Source: Gordionus sp. m RMFG-2023 (lineage: Eukaryota > Nematomorpha > Gordioida > Chordodea > Parachordodidae). Taken from it: DNA of 64,000 nucleotides. The notes below the pieces were generated by a model. It made no database searches and had not been told where the DNA came from. It saw only the letters and a program-made list of their open reading frames with translations. Positions 12,601 to 21,434 of this stretch are shown piece after piece. Both the position numbers and the translations under genes were made by a program. The stretch spans positions 32,341,366 to 32,405,365 of the forward strand of contig NC_088777.1 in the NCBI RefSeq assembly GCF_954871325.1, in the 5' to 3' direction. Numbering within the stretch: position 1 is the first letter of the stretch; the number at the start of each line of letters is the position of its first letter.

Positions 12601-15600
12601 GGGAGATATTTTTTTGTTCCTTAAGAATCGCCATAATTGAATTACTAAATTGTCATTATATAGGATATTCAGTGTAGGGCAGGTCCACCGAAAAAAAGAA
12701 TCTAGATACTGATACAGATTCTTTGTGAAAAAATGAATCTTAGATACAGATACTAGTATTTTTTCAAAATATCAAAAAGATAAAAGATATTTGTATCTTT
12801 TGCCTAATTAGAGTTCTTAAATACAAGATACTTTTAAATTATTATTACTAATTAAATTCGAATAGTTTATAAAATACAGTTTTTATTATTTATTTGTGAA
12901 GAACATAACATACGCATATAATAAGAATGAATATTTACAATAATTAATATGAGTTAATTATAATAATCATACATTTTAATATTAGTAATAGCCCATTCTT
13001 AGCATAGATAGGGAAGGGAGACTAGTATAATGGGAGTTGAAATATTAATTTGCAAAAGAGTATTTAAAATAGATTCATTATTTTATAAGATAATCAAATT
13101 TTTCAAATAATTTATCGTTACTCCTTTGCCGTTTTGGCGTACTTAATATTGTGCCAAAACTAAATATTCAATTGGAGCTGATATAGGTATTGCATTATTA
13201 TATTATAAAAAATTTCCTTAATTGAAGGATAATAATTAGGCATTTATAATGTATTTCGTCCTTTAATATAATTAAAACCTCCAGTTCAATGTTATTTGTA
13301 TTAAGAACTCAGCGACATTTGTTTCACCAAAAGAAAAATAATCATCATTTTCTTTATTAAATGTTAAATCTATTGGTGTTATAGTTTGAGCTTGATAATA
13401 TACCTGTTACTATATTTAGGGCTTCTTTTATTAATTTATTTTGAAAGTATTTTTTTTATCATTTGACTCAATCCATAAGTTATTAAAATATGGACGTGAT
13501 ATTGATGTCAAAAAAGTCTCATTATATTTAAATCATAGGAAAATATATTCTTAAAATTTTTTGCCCATACTATCTTGGGCAGCTTTTAATAAAGGAAGAC
13601 AATATTGTAAACTTGAATTTTTAAGATAACCTATGCCCCTCTTAACCACACATAATTAATATACATTAATATGTTAAACAAAATTTGTGTTTAAACCTTT
13701 ATCATTTTTTGTATATAAAGGATTTACATCTAGCCTGTTCATTGTCTTTTTTAACTTTTATTTTAAAAAAATTTCCATATAAAATTTTAAGATTGGGATT
13801 TGATTCACGGGAACTTATTTCCATAATTTAAATTTCACTACCATATGTGTTAATCATCCTACAAATTAAAAAATATTGCATAAAATTGGTAATGATATTC
13901 TATCGAGTAACATTTATATATAAAATATAATCTTAACTTATTTCGTTTTGGTGTTGTTATTTTTTATATATCTACCATATGAGTTATAAATTTTCCAGCT
14001 AATTTTGATTATCATCATATTTAAAAGGGAAATTAATACAAGATTCTCGAGGAAAATAAAATATAAACTGTGATATGTAAAATTTTAAACATCAATATTA
14101 AAAAGAATCTGTATCTTTTGTCAAGAAAATGAAAAAGATACAAGATTCTTTTCAGAAAGGATCTTAGATACAGATACTAGTATCTTATTAAAAATGTAAA
14201 TAAGATACTGAGTACAAGTTACAAAAGGATCTTGTATCTTAGATACAAGTATTCACGATACTGCCCAACTCTGAGGATATTTAACATTTGTAATAATAAT
14301 AAGAATTATAAATGCACTTGAAGATAAATAAATCTACCTAATTTGTTTAGGTTGTAGCTAATCAATACAACTTACCTACCAGTCAGTCATCGAATTTGGC
14401 TTACGCTATTGGGTAAATAAATATATCATGGTGATTTACAATTATATGTTTTTTCCTTGAAATTGATAAAATCTAAGAGGTTATATAAAATTCTTTGTAG
14501 AATTATTTTTTAATAGAAAGTGTAAATGAAAATCATATTTATAAAAGATTGATATTGAAATTAAACTAATGACACATGATTTTTAAATTTTTTTTAGCTT
14601 CGATCCATATTTAGGTACACAAACGATTGGTCCTATACCTGGATATACGGTTACTTTCTAACAATTCATATATTTTGTTAATAAAATTTTTGTTGAATAT
14701 TTTCATTTATAGGGGCGAAATAGCCATTGCATGGCCATTTCCCACCGGAAAATGGAAAGTAATTTAAGGCATTTGTAAATCAGAGCCTGTTTGGTACTAA
14801 AAATATTTGCTGACGATATGAAACTTAAACTATTTTATCTGCATTTTTAGTTCAAAATTATATTTTATGAGAATAAATACTGTTTTGTTCCATGCATAGT
14901 TCAAAAATAGCTTTGGCATTAATTCATGAACAAATCTTCTTATTTAGCCAGAACTATTTTTTGTTAAGGGCGTTATTTATAGTAATGGATTATAAATATA
15001 TACTTTTTTAGAAATTTACATTAATAGGAAAGGGGTTGGACGGGAGAGAGTCTTAGCAAGTTGTGAATATCTTTTAAGCCAATATAAATTATCCCCCCTA
15101 CACATTTCACTCCTCCCTCTCTCAAAAATTAATAAAATATGTAATTTAAAACAAATGTAGGTTACTAATTCTTTTTAATTACTAAAAACATATCAAAATT
15201 TTTTTTAAAAAAACCCAAAACCTTGTATGATATTTTTAAGGGAAAGCTACCTAAAGGTGTTCTCTGAGAAAAATATTATATACCCTATGTCTATGGTAAC
15301 CTAAGTCCCCAGTTCGGCACAGCTTGCGTTTAGGGTGATTGCATATGAAATCAACCAGTGTTTTCAATTTTTGAAATGAATGAAAGTTATGATAATGTAT
15401 AAATTTTGTAAGAATTTAAATTTTTTGACTATATTGGGTAATGAATCTACAGACGCCTGCCGAAAAAAATTCGCTAAGTATTGAGTGGCGAGGTGATTTA
15501 TTTCTACTTTTTAAAAGTTGAGTTATATTTTTAAAAACTCGAGAATGAGGTGATAGTTTTCAGCGCGTTTTTTTAACCGGCTAAAAATAGAACAGTTAAC

Positions 15601-17780
15601 CAACTATAATTCTAACTTTAATACATCCCCAGATATGGGTCTTCAAAGTTTAATTCGATAACCATCTTAGCTTAATTGATCTCCAATTAAGCGAAAAATA
15701 ATGCTAAAGGCGATAATATATTATTTAAAGCCTTTAGAATTCTCCTTGAGAAAATATCGGGAAAAATATCCATGATTTTCAGTGTCATGGTATTTTTGGT
15801 AAAACTCAGTTTTGAAAAATTTGTCGTTTGAGACTATGAAACTCACTTGTCAAGTTTATTACCATCTTTTTGAAGAAAATATTAGGGTTGTCATGATTAA
15901 ATCACATTGATTTGAATCGCGAATAAAATCAATGATTATTTATGAATAAAAATTATGATTTAGATCGATTTTCTGTATTTTAAATAATTATTCATGTTTT
16001 TTTCAAATAAAAACATTTTATTTATCCATATTTTGATAAAATTTTTAATTAAATGTTAAATTTTATTATGAATGTTTTATATTGTGTTAACTTTGAAATT
16101 TTTAATATATATACTCATATGGGTATTTCAGTTTAGATTTACTGAGATATAAAAGCCTTGTTTAATAATTATTGTTAATATATTATTGATACCAAATTTA
16201 GTGATCTGCATCGGGCCTAATTTTTCAAGCCCGGTATGGCCTGAAATTTTTTTTAAAAAAGTTTTGCCGGCCCGGCTAGAACCCGAAATTTTTTTAAAAA
16301 GATTTGCCGGCCTGGCCCTACCCAAATTTATTTAAATATAGAAATTAATTTTTATAATTACTCAAAATAAAAGAGATATGTTATATGGCGTTTAGTTTCA
16401 ATAAATAAAATCAAAAATTTTTATTTTACATAAAAAATTCAATATAAAATTGATAAGATATATTTTAAAAAATTCCAAAGTCCGACCCGACCCGGCCCAA
16501 ATTTTTTTAAATTATTCGGCCCGAACTCGATTATTTTAAATAGAATTAGGCCAGAAACCCGTTCGGGCCGGGTATGGGCCGGGCCTAACTTTGCAGATCT
16601 CTACCAAGATTTATTCACATACATTTTATACATATTACATTTAAATAAAAATTAATTTTATTTTATTCTAAAATTTGATAAATCAATACATCCATATAAA
16701 AAATCATAAAATAAAATATGAATTATAGAGAACAATATCTTTGCAATGTAAATAGACAAGTTGGAATTTAAATGGCATTAGATTTAAAATTTATTTATTT
16801 ATTTTGTGTATGAAATACAACTAAAATGTTATTTTTGATGAAAATAGACATTTTATATATAATGTAAAAACATTTTTATATATAACGTAAAACTTGTAAA
16901 ATGTACTTATAAGTTATAATCTTACCATATTCTATTATCTAAAATAATTATTTTTAAAGATATTACACGTATAAAAATAATATGAAGGTTTTTTTATAGC
17001 TATAGTTCTCTATAATCAATATATTTATTCCCAAAGAAAATTAATATAATTTTTCATCTCAATTTTTATAAAATATATTAAATGGTTATAATTTTCTTAT
17101 TTTTATCCAAAAATAACAATCATAATGATTTTTCTCTTTTTCTTGACGATTAAATATTTTTTGTGTGAAATTTGAATATTAATTATCTTGTTGTGCGTAG
17201 TTTTATTCTTTGGTAAATTGTGACATTTTAACAATAAAGTGAATTACTAAAATTACCCAGGAGGATGACTAAGATGAAAACCGGTCCCAACGTCAACCTA
17301 CCTGAAAATCCCGGTCCCTCGAATTCTGCCGATCCCTCTCCCTATCCCTCGGTAGAACAGCCCACGGTCGTGGCCCCAAACTTTTCTTTAATTTACGGTT
17401 GTCTACATTATTGAGACTATGAAAATCAGCATTAAACTAATTTTTATTAGATTATTAAATTGGATATTATATTATATCGAATATATTACACAGATGGTAT
17501 ATAATTTGTTACTCTAGCATACATATATATATTTAGTAATTTGAGATTAGTTATGCCTAGATGATGCTGGAATTAAACCTGAAAGGATCATTTCTCCCCA
17601 TCTATTTGAGCTAACCTCTAATTTATACAAAATTTACACAACTATTTTATCAACTTTCATTTATTTTTAAAACATTGTCTAAAATGAGTTTTTATCTTCC
17701 CCTTCCTATTTTACCTTTACTTTATTTTTTACTTACAGGCTTTATACAAGGGTGGCTATCACAGATTTACTCCGTATTGA
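615..17780 (+). CDS. rbfox: RBFOX (Fox-1) family splicing regulator, 3' part of gene, ten exons
   Basis: RBFOX proteins bind (U)GCAUG in pre-mRNA through one RRM and control alternative splicing in the nucleus. The join is 615-678, 1399-2052, 3349-3718, 3867-4222, 4284-4388, 7647-7824, 12500-12548, 14351-14412, 14598-14649, 17739-17780. All introns are GT-AG, every phase agrees, and the sum is 1,932 nt (643 codons plus TGA). The first exon starts VNNATAKVQT, matching the family's post-RRM VNNATARV; PLIIPN also matches. The end, ALYKGGYHRFTPY, matches the vertebrate LYRGGYNRFAPY terminus, a PY-type nuclear import signal. FDPYLG before it resembles the family's ADPYH segment. RRM exons lie outside the window on the left. 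From VNNATA to the stop vertebrates have roughly 200 residues; here there are 643, the excess being Asn/His/Gln/Leu-rich low-complexity sequence. Identity rests on both conserved ends and is strong; the middle exons rest on phase, splice sites and composition. Confidence 0.93.
1399..2052 (+). CDS. rbfox: rbfox exon b: large Asn/His/Leu-rich low-complexity exon
   Basis: Acceptor aatag before 1399, donor gtaata at 2053. Two bases complete the codon left by exon a (Ser), and one base is left over. About 218 residues follow, opening with LALLRGINLIAG, which may match the family's FRGAHLRGRG segment. The rest is rich in Asn, His, Gln, Leu and Pro with clusters such as HHHNP and NNINNIG. No folded domain is visible. 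The composition suggests a disordered, possibly self-associating segment (inference). Confidence 0.88.
3349..3718 (+). CDS. rbfox: rbfox exon c: Asn/Leu-rich exon
   Basis: Acceptor aatctag before 3349, donor gtttat at 3719. CC completes an Ala codon with the G left by exon b; two bases (AG) are left over. It encodes repeated Leu-Asn patterns (NLNNVK, LNTLNSLNNINN) and ends in a basic KKRNF. No domain is recognised. The long Leu/Asn periodicity is unlike anything in vertebrate RBFOX. Confidence 0.86.
3867..4222 (+). CDS. rbfox: rbfox exon d: Pro/Ser/Asn-rich exon
   Basis: Acceptor ataaag before 3867; one base completes AGC (Ser) from exon c. The reading runs GGVTDNPLSSSNPTP, then PAHHHKHLKTQQNN, QYGVLPPIATGGQMMYYM and a Ser/Pro/Asn-rich stretch. 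The donor gtttgt at 4223 resembles the donors of exons c and f. Reading past this donor meets a stop at 4258, whereas splicing to 4284 keeps the frame. Confidence 0.82.
4223..4283 (+). other. 61-nt mini-intron in rbfox (inferred)
   Basis: The coding frame entering from exon c stops at 4258, while the frame that joins correctly to exon f lies one base over. A GT-AG segment (gtttgt ... aatttag) of 61 nt, which is 1 modulo 3, reconciles the two. It also creates an ATG codon across the junction. The alternative is a 1-nt assembly error or a real frameshift near 4255. Splice signals on both sides make the intron the simpler reading. Confidence 0.6.
4284..4388 (+). CDS. rbfox: rbfox exon e
   Basis: Acceptor tttag before 4284, strong donor gtgagt at 4389. 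The frame reads MMSTSFESRPNDVCSQGIKF, then LLNPGENGTTSIDDS, and leaves one base. It is balanced in composition, without a recognisable domain. The next intron (4389-7646) is almost filled by a TIR transposon. Confidence 0.82.
4504..5006 (+). repeat. left terminal inverted repeat
   Basis: Matches 6752-7247 in reverse complement over nearly its whole length. The inner boundary lies near the shared stretch ggataatatagatgg. Scattered substitutions and small indels separate the arms, so the copy is not brand new. Confidence 0.85.
5013..6335 (-). pseudogene. broken transposon protein, Zn-finger and LRPKNC/SGTHSVCVC family
   Basis: Minus-strand pieces in order: 6335-6153 (CSNPF...GHKSISKNL), 6156-5956 (CHSCRLYL) and 5773-5510 (SSPNIKPGQTIDQKTV...SDEISRAMPGKKEYKS). 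A different frame then carries LRPKNCILAGASGTHSVCVC and HQNFKLM, followed by CNYCPG and FKQWVSVDRSNLETIKKS to 5013. The cysteines and histidine at the start look like a zinc-binding head. I recall this motif set from uncharacterised proteins of cnidarians and arthropods, and take it to be the element's transposase-related protein. At least three frame breaks separate the pieces. The C-terminus abuts the left inverted repeat. Confidence 0.65.
6752..7340 (-). repeat. right terminal inverted repeat with 93-bp tandem duplication
   Basis: Reverse complement of 4504-5006. The last 93 bp (7155-7247) is repeated immediately at 7248-7340 with no differences that I could see, so the duplication is recent relative to arm divergence. 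Confidence 0.85.
7647..7824 (+). CDS. rbfox: rbfox exon f: Gln-rich exon
   Basis: Acceptor ggtag before 7647 and donor gtttgt at 7825. GA completes a Gly codon with the G from exon e; two bases are left. It encodes NILLSTLIQQQQMQQQLLTN, then further Asn/Gln/Leu-rich sequence ending SNLDLL. A CAG run gives the polyglutamine. Confidence 0.88.
7840..7975 (+). mobile_element. small hAT-like MITE in an rbfox intron
   Basis: Ends TAGTGATCTGCATCAGGCC and, reverse-complemented, CGAGATCCAC...TAGGCCTGG. It is flanked by an 8-bp duplication AATATATA (7832-7839 and 7976-7983). It lies 15 bp past the donor of the Gln-rich exon. Same family as 16199-16602. Confidence 0.7.
8376..8440 (+). promoter_or_regulatory. 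tRNA-like pol III promoter boxes at the LINE head
   Basis: A box TGGCCTAATGG at 8380-8390 and B box GGTTCGATCC at 8424-8433 match the tRNA internal promoter, 34 bp apart. The T arm pairs only imperfectly (CAGG/CCTG) and no acceptor stem closes, so it is not a working tRNA gene. It may be a tRNA-derived SINE head fused to LINE sequence. Confidence 0.6.
8586..9312 (+). pseudogene. LINE endonuclease (APE fold) remnant
   Basis: Reads RLASLNIGTLKGKTRELASV, then KVDISCI, an in-frame stop at about 8796, and ETMWKSQKTLVIGDGYKLYY. Next come LLVYAPQTGKEEE and ICGDLNAHVGK, the metal-binding Asp/Asn motif of APE endonucleases. The end past 9239 is out of frame. Against RTE relatives the order of motifs is complete but reading is interrupted. 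Confidence 0.8.
9313..11453 (+). pseudogene. LINE reverse transcriptase remnant
   Basis: Segments in order: a basic linker to about 9948; KNNKARGPVDIPIESLKALG near 10,080; VFLDLE...AFDRIPRKLIWW near 10,450; GVHQGSALSPLIF near 10,630; then VPWNMIF followed directly by DEMKERLVSW. In relatives FADDIVLI stands at that point, so the catalytic aspartates are deleted. The C-terminal part runs through YMVIGGDE, CKYLGNTITN and a zinc-less RWYGHTMRRP...KRKRGRPKLQW tail to 11,453. Several stops and frame changes are present. Confidence 0.8.
12500..12548 (+). CDS. rbfox: rbfox exon g (49 nt)
   Basis: Acceptor atctaag before 12,500 and donor gtaata at 12,549. One base completes AGA (Arg) with the AG left by exon f, then TSSYQDTLQNYINGNQ, ending in phase 0. 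Found by phase matching; too short to identify on its own. Confidence 0.72.
12670..14273. mobile_element. hAT element, non-autonomous or decayed, in an rbfox intron
   Basis: Left end CAGTGTAGGGCAGG; right end reverse-complemented CAGAGTTGGGCAGTATCG. Perfect 8-bp target duplication AGGATATT (12662-12669, 14274-14281). Subterminal sequence at both ends repeats GATACAGATACTAGTATC-like motifs. The interior (about 13,130-13,900) has weak minus-strand coding traces but no usable frame. The 8-bp duplication and CAG ends define the hAT superfamily. Confidence 0.85.
14351..14412 (+). CDS. rbfox: rbfox exon h
   Basis: Acceptor gtttag before 14,351, donor gtaaat at 14,413. Begins in phase 0 (VVANQYNLPTSQSSNLAYAI) and leaves GG. 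The Tyr-containing end probably corresponds to the vertebrate SDGYGRVY segment before ADPYH. Confidence 0.85.
14598..14649 (+). CDS. rbfox: rbfox exon i (FDPYLG exon)
   Basis: Acceptor tttttag before 14,598; C completes GGC with exon h. Reads FDPYLGTQTIGPIPGYT, compared with the vertebrate ADPYHHALAPAPTYGVGA. The donor gttact at 14,650 is weak but leaves phase 0, exactly what the terminal exon needs. If not spliced, the frame continues VTF and stops at 14,659. Confidence 0.85.
14680..14685 (+). promoter_or_regulatory. possible intronic poly(A) signal (AATAAA)
   Basis: AATAAA lies 19 nt after the TAA that ends the unspliced reading of exon i (14,659-14,661). Use of this site would give an RBFOX form ending GYTVTF without the C-terminal RFTPY nuclear signal. 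In AT-rich DNA the hexamer is common, so this is suggestive only. Confidence 0.35.
14728..14733 (+). promoter_or_regulatory. candidate RBFOX binding site TGCATG
   Basis: TGCATG stands 79 nt downstream of the exon i donor. RBFOX bound downstream of an exon favours inclusion in known systems, and family members regulate their own transcripts. Binding here is inferred from sequence only. Confidence 0.35.
15336..15890 (+). repeat. diverged end of the 4504-type transposon family
   Basis: Starts GGGTGATTGCATATGAAATC and continues with AATGAATGAAAGTTATGATA, matching the right-end repeat of the element at 4504-7340 with many substitutions. I found no matching second end nearby, so this is a solo or truncated relic. 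The right limit is approximate. Confidence 0.5.
16199..16602. mobile_element. hAT-like MITE (AGATCTGCA family)
   Basis: Left end TAGTGATCTGCATCGGGCC; right end reverse-complemented AGAGATCTGCAAAGTTAGG. Rich in GGCCCGACCCGG-like blocks, unusual in this AT-rich setting. The flanks accaaatt and accaagat are a decayed 8-bp target duplication. Fragments with similar blocks occur near 18,120-18,300 and 61,260-61,340. Confidence 0.65.
17261..17351 (+). CDS. rbfox: candidate alternative rbfox exon i'
   Basis: A GC-rich island in AT-rich intron. Acceptor acccag before 17,261 and donor gtagaa at 17,352. From exon h (GG left over) it reads RMTKMKTGPNVNLPENPGPS then NSADPSPYPS and ends in phase 0, the same phase profile as exon i, so it could replace exon i before the terminal exon. 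If both were included the frame would stop after three codons. Alternatively the frame runs on to a TGA at 17,412 as a terminal exon. Vertebrate RBFOX genes also have an alternative insert just before YRGGYNRFAPY. Confidence 0.45.
17739..17780 (+). CDS. rbfox: rbfox terminal coding exon (ALYKGGYHRFTPY)
   Basis: Acceptor ttacag before 17,739, phase 0, TGA at 17,778-17,780. Thirteen codons give ALYKGGYHRFTPY, nearly identical in pattern to the vertebrate RBFOX end SLYRGGYNRFAPY. This Arg...Pro-Tyr tail is the known nuclear import signal of the family. No clear AATAAA follows within 250 bp. Confidence 0.95.
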   Translation, partial: ALYKGGYHRFTPY

Positions 17781-20329
17781 TTAACAATCATACAAAAATT
17801 TTATGTTTTCAAAGATTGAGAAACCAAAAATTCAGATGTGAATACAATCAATTAGCAATTAATTACCACAATATTATTTATATTATTTTAATAATAAGCA
17901 TAATTGTTTTATTTTTTGAATGATCATATAATTTAAAACCTCACATTTAGTCCTACTGAAACAAAGTTATATATTATAAAATGCTATAATTTATTAATAA
18001 TCTTTTGAAAAAATTATACCATTTTTTAATGTGAAATTTATATTTTTAATCTCTAGTAAGTTTTAATGCTCCTTTGAGATCTTAGAAATTACAAAAACAT
18101 GTTTATATTTATAACCAGAGACCTGCAGAGGTAGAAATTTTAGGTCAATCCTGGATTAAGTCTGAATCTCCCTGAATTTAATTTTCTCTCTCTTAAAGCA
18201 GATCTCGGATTTTTTGGCCCGGCCCTGACTTTAAATTTTTGTACCCAGCCCGAATTTCCAATTTTATGTTCGGATCGACTCAGATTTTTAAATTTATCTT
18301 ATTTTTATGCTTATTTCATGTCAGATGCCTTTCAGGTTTCTGATTTTAACCAAAAAATATTGTGACAATTATTATAATATTATATACCTTTTTAACTAAT
18401 TTTTATTATTAAAATTATAAAAAAATATATTTTAATTATTTTTCTCTGATGTTAATATTTTTTTTATCCTTTAATCATTCATCATGCAAAAATATAAGTG
18501 TGTAATATTTCCTTAAACCATCAATTATTTTTTAAGATGTGCAATATTTCTCACATATTATGGTATTTTTTTAAAATCAAATCATATATATTTATCTCGT
18601 ATATCATATATTTTTTATATACAATATAACACTGTTTGTTTAAATTCATTTATTGTATTATTATTTTTTAAATGACCATGATTTTTAAAAATTTTTATAT
18701 AGAACTCCAAAATCATTTCTCTACCAAAATTTAGAATTTTAGCTCTAATATAAAAGTTATTTTTAGGTCATGAATTCAATTAGAAAGCCCAACATTTCCA
18801 ATGAATGCATTCAAATTGTTTGGCATGAATATGAGTTTGCTGAGAATGGCTAGCCCTTTTAAATTATATTTAAAATAGCAGAATTATTTGGAAAATAAAT
18901 AATGTCTATGATTTTATGCAATATATAGATCTGGTCGATGATTAGCAATATCATTGTATTATAATAGGTCTATAATAAAAGTATTAATTTTTACAGCAAT
19001 ATATTTTGTCCTATTTCATCTAAAAATTTAATAGATAACCCCCCAATAAATTTATCCTACCCACCTTAAAGGCGCCTACAGCCTTTAAAAAAATTAGATG
19101 CAATTTCCTACCTCCCGCTGTCATTATTTGAAAAAATTTTATTCTTTTTCTTGGGAGAAATCGAAATCTAGGAACTCTAACAAATTTAAAAATTTTCAGG
19201 AACTGATTCCCAAACACGCCTAATATAGGTGGAGGTAATTTGCATATTATATTTAGTCGCTCATTTTAATGATCAAACATGTTACCAAAATAGTCTGAGA
19301 AAGGAGAACTAAGCAGGAGCGTCGATAGTTAATGCGAATAGGTGCTAATTTATTTTAAAAAAGTTTAATTTTTCTAACTATATATAACATATGTGATCTT
19401 TCATCCCATACCCCCCACCCTTTTGGTGGTTCTTCATTTCGTTTTTGACCGGCCTTCGGCCGTTCATGTCCATAGATTTATATTTTCTACTATATTATAA
19501 TATGTATATATTCGAAACAAAAGTATATCTAAAATGCCAGCTTCAATGCTTTACCTTCATAACCAATCCTAATTTAAAAGCTCTTAGATTTATCAAAAAT
19601 TTTAGGAATTTTTTTTATCTATTACTTTGATTTTGCATTTTCTCGGAATTAAAATGGAACTTATTACAAAATCAACATTAAATTAATTGGAAAATTTGCA
19701 CAACTTTTTGATTACTCAAATATTAGAGTAAAAATGGATATATATATTTAATTTAAACAATTTTTACGTTTCCTTTGTTTAGATTTTATTTTGCTATATA
19801 GGATCATCTATAATATTATTTTATAATATAATATATTTTGATTTTTCACCATTTTGTTTTGCTTAAGGCGAATGGAAGGAAAACATAATAAATTGATTTA
19901 ATGCCGAAAATAATATTTATTTAAAATAAGCCTAAAATTTCTCAAGAAAGCTATTTAAATAAATGGGTGTTAATTATTTTTAAAAAAAGGCTGCTAATTT
20001 TTTAATAGGGTGCTAATTCTTTTTTAAATATGTTGAAAAGTTAATTTAAGATGTCTATCAATCTTTTTGTTTGCTTTCGTTCCCTCTTTGGATATCGGTT
20101 TTGAATTCCTTCTTGATTTGGTTTTATTTTATCTTCTAACTTTATATTGCCAACCATTTTTATTGATTCGGTTTCAACTGGTTCTTCGATTTTTTCCTTT
20201 TCTTCCCTTTCCCAGGGTTGTTATAGCGGATTCGCCTGGTATACGGCAACTCCTGGTATATCTGCGATGTTTATGACACCCAATACAGCGGTTAACTTAT
20301 TTTTCAACGTAATCTAATTGTTCCCACTA
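17781..20329. other. rbfox 3' UTR and AT-rich intergenic DNA
   Basis: No convincing coding sequence. A fragment resembling the AGATCTGCA MITE with GGCCCGGCCC blocks lies at about 18,119-18,300. Short open frames around 19,020 and 19,445 have no splice signals, composition or motifs to support them. The stretch from about 20,060 to 20,330 could be the 3' end of the following Gypsy fossil. Confidence 0.4.
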
Positions 20330-20760
20330 TATATAATGTCTCATAAATGGATTTCATTGATGTAATACCCTGATGACCCGTATGCAATATGTGTAAAACT
20401 CTTTTTTGAAGTGAGTACGGAATGATTAATCTGCCATTCCAAAATAAAATACCTTCATCATTTTCTATTTCATCTATTTTTGTTTTAAAAGATTGTAATT
20501 CTGGTGCTTTATTTTGTATATTTGTACCATTTATTAATATTTTTACTCTTCTTAAAATTGGATCTTTTGCGGTTTAATCTTTAAATTCTTTTCTAGATAG
20601 AGTTAATGTATCATAAGTAAGATTTCTTATATATTTCACTGTTTTATTTTCGCATTCTATCATCATTTTTCTCTATTGGGTTTTGCGATAAAGCATCTGC
20701 AATTATATTATTAGCGCAATTCTTGTACATTATATCATAAACATATGCAGATAAATTATA

Positions 20761-20850
20761 CAGGGTTGGCATGTCGGTCAATTGACCGGTCAAATTCGGT
20801 CAATTGACCGGAGGAGTATTTGACTGGTCAAATACTCTAAAATATTAATG
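20761..20850 (+). repeat. left subterminal palindrome cluster of hAT
   Basis: Contains GGTCAATTGACC twice, plus TTGACCGGTCAA and a variant TTGACTGGTCAA, within 70 bp of the end. Mirrored at 23,490-23,560. Likely recognition sites for the BED finger of the 651-aa protein (inference). Confidence 0.75.
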
Positions 20851-21434
20851 GCGAATAAATATTTTGATATAATTAACTAGTATGCATTAAAAGCATGTTT
20901 ATCAATCTTATTAGGTTACAATTATTTAAAAAATTATTTGTATCATGAATTGTTAAAAACAAAAGAATTTTTTTATTGTTAAAATATAAATATGTAATTT
21001 TTCTAAATATAGTAATATTTTTAGTTATTTTTTTGCCTAATCATTGCCGTTTCTCGCCTTCTTTATTTTTTTCAATTCATTTTTCTTAAAAAAAATAAAA
21101 ATACCCGATTTATTATAATCATAATATAATTTTTTCATTCTTATTTTTTAATAAATTTAAATTTTATTTAATATTTAGCCGAGTATAAATTATATTAATT
21201 CTCATTTGTTTTACTTACACTTGCTATATTTGGTTTTTAAAATTAATTTTCATTTTAATTGTTCTGGTCAGATTTACGGAATATAATTCAATTCTGGTAA
21301 AAAGTTTATTATATTATATTTATAATATTAAGAAATTATTGGAATAATTGGTCGATAATTATAAAATAGTTAAGATTGATTAACTTTACAATAATCAAAA
21401 TCATTTTTTGTTAAATTTTAATATATTAGGGATT

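Noticed and set aside
14713-14778. Extra rbfox exon (acceptor tatag, about 21 codons in phase 0)
   Set aside because: It is in phase after exon i but shows no likeness to any RBFOX C-terminus, while the exon at 17,739 matches the family signature.
17675-17923. 82-codon hydrophobic open frame
   Set aside because: It overlaps the true rbfox terminal exon in another frame; its hydrophobic look comes from T-rich DNA.
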